This document shows positions 53,233 through 64,000 of a DNA stretch of 64,000 nucleotides, piece by piece. A program made the position numbers and the translations under genes. The stretch is taken from positions 56,241,993-56,305,992 of the forward strand of contig NC_044573.1 in assembly GCF_901933205.1 (NCBI RefSeq), written 5' to 3'. How positions within the stretch are numbered: position 1 is the stretch's first letter; every line of letters starts with the position of its first letter. Under the pieces are notes generated by a model, which searched no databases, was not told the origin of the DNA, and was given only the letters and a program-made list of their open reading frames with translations. Source of the stretch: Camarhynchus parvulus (taxonomy: Eukaryota > Chordata > Aves > Passeriformes > Thraupidae).

Positions 53233-55752
53233 CACAGTGAGTGAACTCCAGAGCCTGTCCTGAAGACATCCCTGACTGATAATCCATCCAGATACAATTA
53301 CAACCAAATGGTGACTCAAGTTAAATTCATTTTTGGGGATGCTTGATGAATACTGTAAGGAGTACAGATATGCATATAGTTGCTAAGGATGTAAGCCCAG
53401 CTGTTTACTATATTTTTTTTTTAAATCATAGAAAGGCCAAGATAGTTTTATCAGTGCAAACATTTTCCTGACTGAGGGGAAGACTACATTTTTTACTTAA
53501 ACACCAGTTAGATTATGGACATTACCTTACAAAAATGAATTCAAGGAAAACACAGATTGGTCTTAACACAGCCAAGGACATTTTATTGCCTTGATTTCCA
53601 AGAACCCTGTCAGTCACATGGGAGATTGAGAAATTTTAGAAAATGTAGCTCTTTACCTCACTGGGAAAACAGTGTGTCTCTCTGTTTTTAAAATATGCCT
53701 TATGTGCTGTACCTACTCATAGACAACTGAATGTCAGTCTACTGCTAAGAAAACCTGGAAAAAGAATGAATTGTCTTTCTACACATGAAGAAAGGTCTTA
53801 AAGTACTAAAGGCATTCAGGAAGCCTGAGTTCCCAAGGCAGATATTGTACCAATATTTGTGTATAAGACTTTATAGACTAGAAAATTTGCTGTCAATGGA
53901 AAGTTGTGAAATCTATTTTAAAAAATAAAATTATCTCATATTGAGATTTATTAAAGTAATTGGATTTTGTTTGGGTTTTTTTCCCTTTAAGAGGTGCAGC
54001 TTAGTTTTTATTAAAATCACATTCCCAACAAACCTGTTTTTGTGAATATTCATTGACCAAATGTCAGATTTAAGGAAAAAAAATCAAGGGCTTTGCATTT
54101 TGGTAACAATACTGATTTTTTTAAAAGGTCAGATTTAGAACAAAGTTATTTAGCAGGAGAGTAAATCAGTGAACACTGAAATCATCTAACTTCTCATCTA
54201 TTTCTAATAAAACTGAGCCACCATTAACAAATGAAAATGCAAAAATCTTTGCACCTTGAGTGTTTCATTGAGGGCACTTGTCCATTTGATTGTGTTCATA
54301 GCAAAGTAGTAAATAAACTTTGTGCAACTGATAGCAGGTAAGATTTCTGTTCTGAATTGATTACTTCATTTCCCAGAGTTTAGATTTCTGAGAAATGGCA
54401 AAATGTACCAGCATAGGGCAGTAGTTTGTTATTGAGTATTATGCTGCTCATTAACTACATTGAATTTAAAAGCACAGCTGCATACTCCCATTCAGTAGTG
54501 TTTTTTCTCCATTTAAATAACTTAACTTTGATCTGTACCATGCATGTTTCATAATTATTTGCCTTTGTATGATTGCTACATTATTTTGCTACGTTACATG
54601 CCCCTTTTGTGCTTTTGGATCACAACCCTGGACATCATCCAAGCAGAGTTAAATAGAATACTGCAAAGCTGATAGACATACCAAGATAAAATTCATCTCT
54701 GTTGTTTTTGGGTGCTCCAACCTCATAGCAGGTTTGTCACTAATGTTGAGCTGCAAAACTTCTGCTGTTTGGGGCTGAGAGCAAAGGTGCAGCAGGTCGG
54801 TTCACTGGGGTGAGCTGGCCTCAAGGCCCTAAGGCTGCTTCATATTGGAACTTTTTCTGTCTGCTAGTGAACTGTGGGGAGGGAAGCTGAAGCCTTGCTT
54901 TATGTTCAATTCAATATTTGTAACATTTTAAATTCAAGAGAATCCTGTTCATAAGGGTTGCTTCAGGTGTAGTGTCAGTTGTGGACTTGGAACATGCACT
55001 GACATTTAATCTGAACTCATCTCACATTATTGACTTTGTATTTCCATTGATGGCCTTAAATTGTAATCAGTCAAATGTTGCATTAAGAATGACATGTTGG
55101 GATATGGTACAGTTGATAAACGAGGTTACTTGGTGCTGCCCTCATATGTCTGTGTTACTCACTCTCTACTGAATTTTGAAAATGTACAGGGACTACATTC
55201 ATTCATTCAGGGTTGCTCAGGAACTGTACAATATTTTTCTAAAACAACCACTGTATTGCTTAAAATCCTACATTCCTGAGTTTTGCTTTTATGTTAGTTC
55301 TACTACTTGCTTAGTGATAGCCTTTTGAAAAGACACAAAACACATTTTTTCCCTCCAGATTTAATCTTACATTTTTGTCACTTTTATCAGCTGCTCTGAG
55401 TGCACAGCATCATTAAAGAAAAGCTGCATGTATGTTGCCAATTAATGCATCCTTTAATGCACCTTAGGAGACTGGTACATCAGTCTGCCTAAGCATTTAG
55501 CTGCCTCTGGGATTTTCCAGTGATTTCCTTTCCTGAAGATATCTGAGGGGATTCATCTCTTGCTGAAAGCTAGAAACCCCACAGTAACTGAAGAACACAT
55601 GGTTTTCTGCTTTGGCCTGATCCTTCACAAAGACCAAACTACCTAAAAGGAGGAATGCATTTTGAGTGTTGGAGTCCTGCAGCATGATTTAGCAGAGTTA
55701 TTGGTGAAATCTAGACCAATCTTGCTTTCCATAGCTGAAGTAGGATTTTTTC

Positions 55753-55798
55753 CCTACCTAGTAATGCTGTAGTTTCCTATCTAGTAATGCTGTAGTTT
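55753..55798. repeat. 23-bp tandem duplication
   Basis: Two adjacent 23-base copies (55753-55775 and 55776-55798) built on CTAGTAATGCTGTAGTTT, differing at one base (CCTACC against CCTATC). The low divergence suggests a recent slippage or duplication event. Confidence 0.85.
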
Positions 55799-56703
55799 TT
55801 TACATTTTTAAAGCAAGAATAGAGGCTGATAGGAGTCAGAAGACTCCAACTCAGGGATCGTAGTGCTCCTGTTGCTCGTTGTGCCCTCACAGAAGGTTCA
55901 GATGCATTTTGCAGGTGCAGATTTAATACTGCATCATGTTCAGATTAGCCAACACGCAGGATGTGACCACAGGTGTACTGGTGTATTCACTGCATATATA
56001 ACCACATTTATGTTTGTCAGTGTTTGTCATCACATGCTGTGTGCTTTTTTAGGACTTAATTTGTTCTGAGTTCACTGAGAGAACTTCTGTTCTCTCTGTG
56101 AAAACCTACAGAATTTTACTACCTGGATGGAAAAAAAAAGTCTCCCGACTTCGTAGCTAAGGTAGGAGCAACAGCACATTTTCTAACCATCTTCTTGGCC
56201 TTCAGATGCAAATTCAATGCAGTGCTTTGGTTGGCATGTCCCTTAGGCCGGGTATCCGTGAATGAGGAAGGAAGGAGTAAGGATTGAAGATCGAGGCTGT
56301 GCAATAGACCAGTTATTTCAGCCCGTGTAAATTGTTGTTAGTGTTACTGTTAGTTGTAACTGTTGTTACTTTGACTTACTTTCTTGGTTCCTCCCTTTAT
56401 TCTATCTCTTCTTCCTCCAGATATCTTAATATTATTGCTTCCCACCTCGCATCTCTAGGCTTCCCACCTACATTTCCCCGCAGAGAAACATTCCTGCCTG
56501 CCCGTGCGGCTGTGGGTTGCGGCCACTGCTGCAGCCACCTCCTCTCCTTCCAGCTCCTGTGGCCGGCGCTGCTTTCTTCCAGACCACCTCGCCTTTCCCC
56601 TCGCAGCATCGCTTCCCACTGATCAGCCTGGGGAACAGCCCCCTGCTTGCCTCTTTCCTCAGGTCAGGCAGGAACAGCTTCTGGGCCAGCGGCGGAGCAC
56701 TGC

Positions 56704-56820
56704 CAAATATAAATATAAATATAAATATAAATATAAATATAAATATAAAATAAAATAAAATAAATATAATATAAATATAAATATAAATATAAATATAAAT
56801 ACAAATACAAAAAATACAAA
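56704..56820. repeat. AT-rich hexanucleotide array (AAATAT)n
   Basis: A run of AAATAT units is interrupted by AAAAT units around 56745-56763, resumes, then decays into A/T-only sequence to about 56965. It starts abruptly after a GC-rich block and sits about 600-880 bases upstream of the ACAT2 start codon. Likely length-variable. Confidence 0.92.
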
Positions 56821-57579
56821 TGTATCGAATCTATGTCAGGCTTCTGACATAGAAAATTAGAAATCTCTGAAATTAGAAAAATATTAAAAATATTTTAAAA
56901 TTTAATATTTTGTTATTAAAATATTAATTTATAAATTTAAATATTAAAATAATAACAATATTTAAAGGGTGTTGGTAATCTCTGCGCATCAATTGCTGTG
57001 CAGATCAAACCAGCGATAGGCAGTTTTGTAGTTTTATTCAAATTATTATTCTTTCTCCCTGCGCGCGGAGATCCTAAGAAATGCCATCATGAAATAAACA
57101 AACTGTCCTTAAGGCTACAATACGACAAGAGAGCACTTGACCCGCACGCTTCATTTTGTAAAGAAGAATCCAGCCGGAGCTGGCAGCGGGCGCTGCGCGG
57201 GCACCGGGTGTGCGAGCGGCGGGCACGGGGAAGTGCCCAGCCCCGGCAGCCGCGGCGTGCCGGGCGGAGCCGCTCCTCTCTCCCGGGAAGGGAGGAGAAG
57301 GGGAAGGAAGGGAAGGGGCTGGGAAGGAATCGGCCAAGGCCGCCCCATCGATCGCCCCCAGGGGCCGGCCCGACCACGCCACCGCCCGCCCGGCCCCCGC
57401 GCTGTGCTCAGGTGTCCGGCGGCGAATCCCGTGCCCGGGCTCCGTCCTGCCGCCCCGCCCGGCGGCGGCGAGGGGCGGGACCGGCGCCGACTCCGCTTTC
57501 GCTCCGGCCGCCGCCGCCGCCGCTCGGGCTCTCGCCGCTCCGCTCCGCGCCCACCGCCGCCCCCGCTGCTGCCGCCGCC

Positions 57580-64000
<6,421 letters not shown>

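Larger units (their letters stand above)
50720..57100. other. intergenic spacer between WTAP and ACAT2
   Basis: The two genes are divergent, with about 7 kb between islands. No gene is supported. The spacer holds a (TA)n run (53217-53232), a 23-bp tandem duplication (55753-55798), a GC-richer block (56450-56700) and an AT-rich hexanucleotide array. ORFs such as 52708-53103 and 56332-56622 resemble nothing I know. Confidence 0.6.

Noticed and set aside
56998..57579. In-frame open extension of about 194 codons upstream of the ACAT2 ATG
   Set aside because: It is Arg/Pro/Ala-rich low-complexity translation of CpG-island sequence, crosses AT-rich non-coding DNA, resembles no thiolase leader, and the ATG at 57580 aligns with the family start in a strong Kozak context.

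Overview
This is vertebrate nuclear DNA, almost certainly from a bird and probably a songbird. Three intron-containing genes with GT-AG introns and CpG-island promoters can be rebuilt exon by exon. The repeats are CR1 LINE 3' ends and LTRs that resemble avian and songbird endogenous retroviruses. No prokaryotic operon, CRISPR array, tRNA or rRNA was seen.

Layout: 1-13.4 kb is non-coding flank with no gene I can support. SOD2 (mitochondrial manganese superoxide dismutase) runs on the minus strand: five coding exons from 21455 down to 13765, 224 aa, complete. About 3 kb of spacer follows. WTAP (regulatory subunit of the mRNA m6A methyltransferase) is also on the minus strand: seven coding exons from 45843 down to 25149, 396 aa, complete, with a probable non-coding first exon in the CpG island near 50 kb. 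About 7 kb of spacer holds simple repeats. ACAT2 (cytosolic acetoacetyl-CoA thiolase) starts at 57580 on the plus strand. Seven exons encoding residues 1-302 are present, and the last exons lie beyond the right edge.

The genes do unrelated housekeeping jobs: superoxide removal in the mitochondrial matrix, nuclear mRNA methylation, and cytosolic acetoacetyl-CoA synthesis for sterols. They are neighbours in human 6q25.3 too, so this is conserved synteny and not a functional cluster. From memory, human WTAP points the same way as ACAT2, whereas here it points the opposite way. That suggests a local inversion on one lineage.

I found no exotic undescribed system. The points most worth a second look are the WTAP orientation, a donor-embedded stop that would give a 151-residue WTAP isoform, a CR1 end abutting the WTAP CpG island, a promoter-bearing antisense LTR inside ACAT2, paired octamer motifs upstream of SOD2, and several perfect short hairpins. 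All calls rest on reading and remembered protein families; no search was run.
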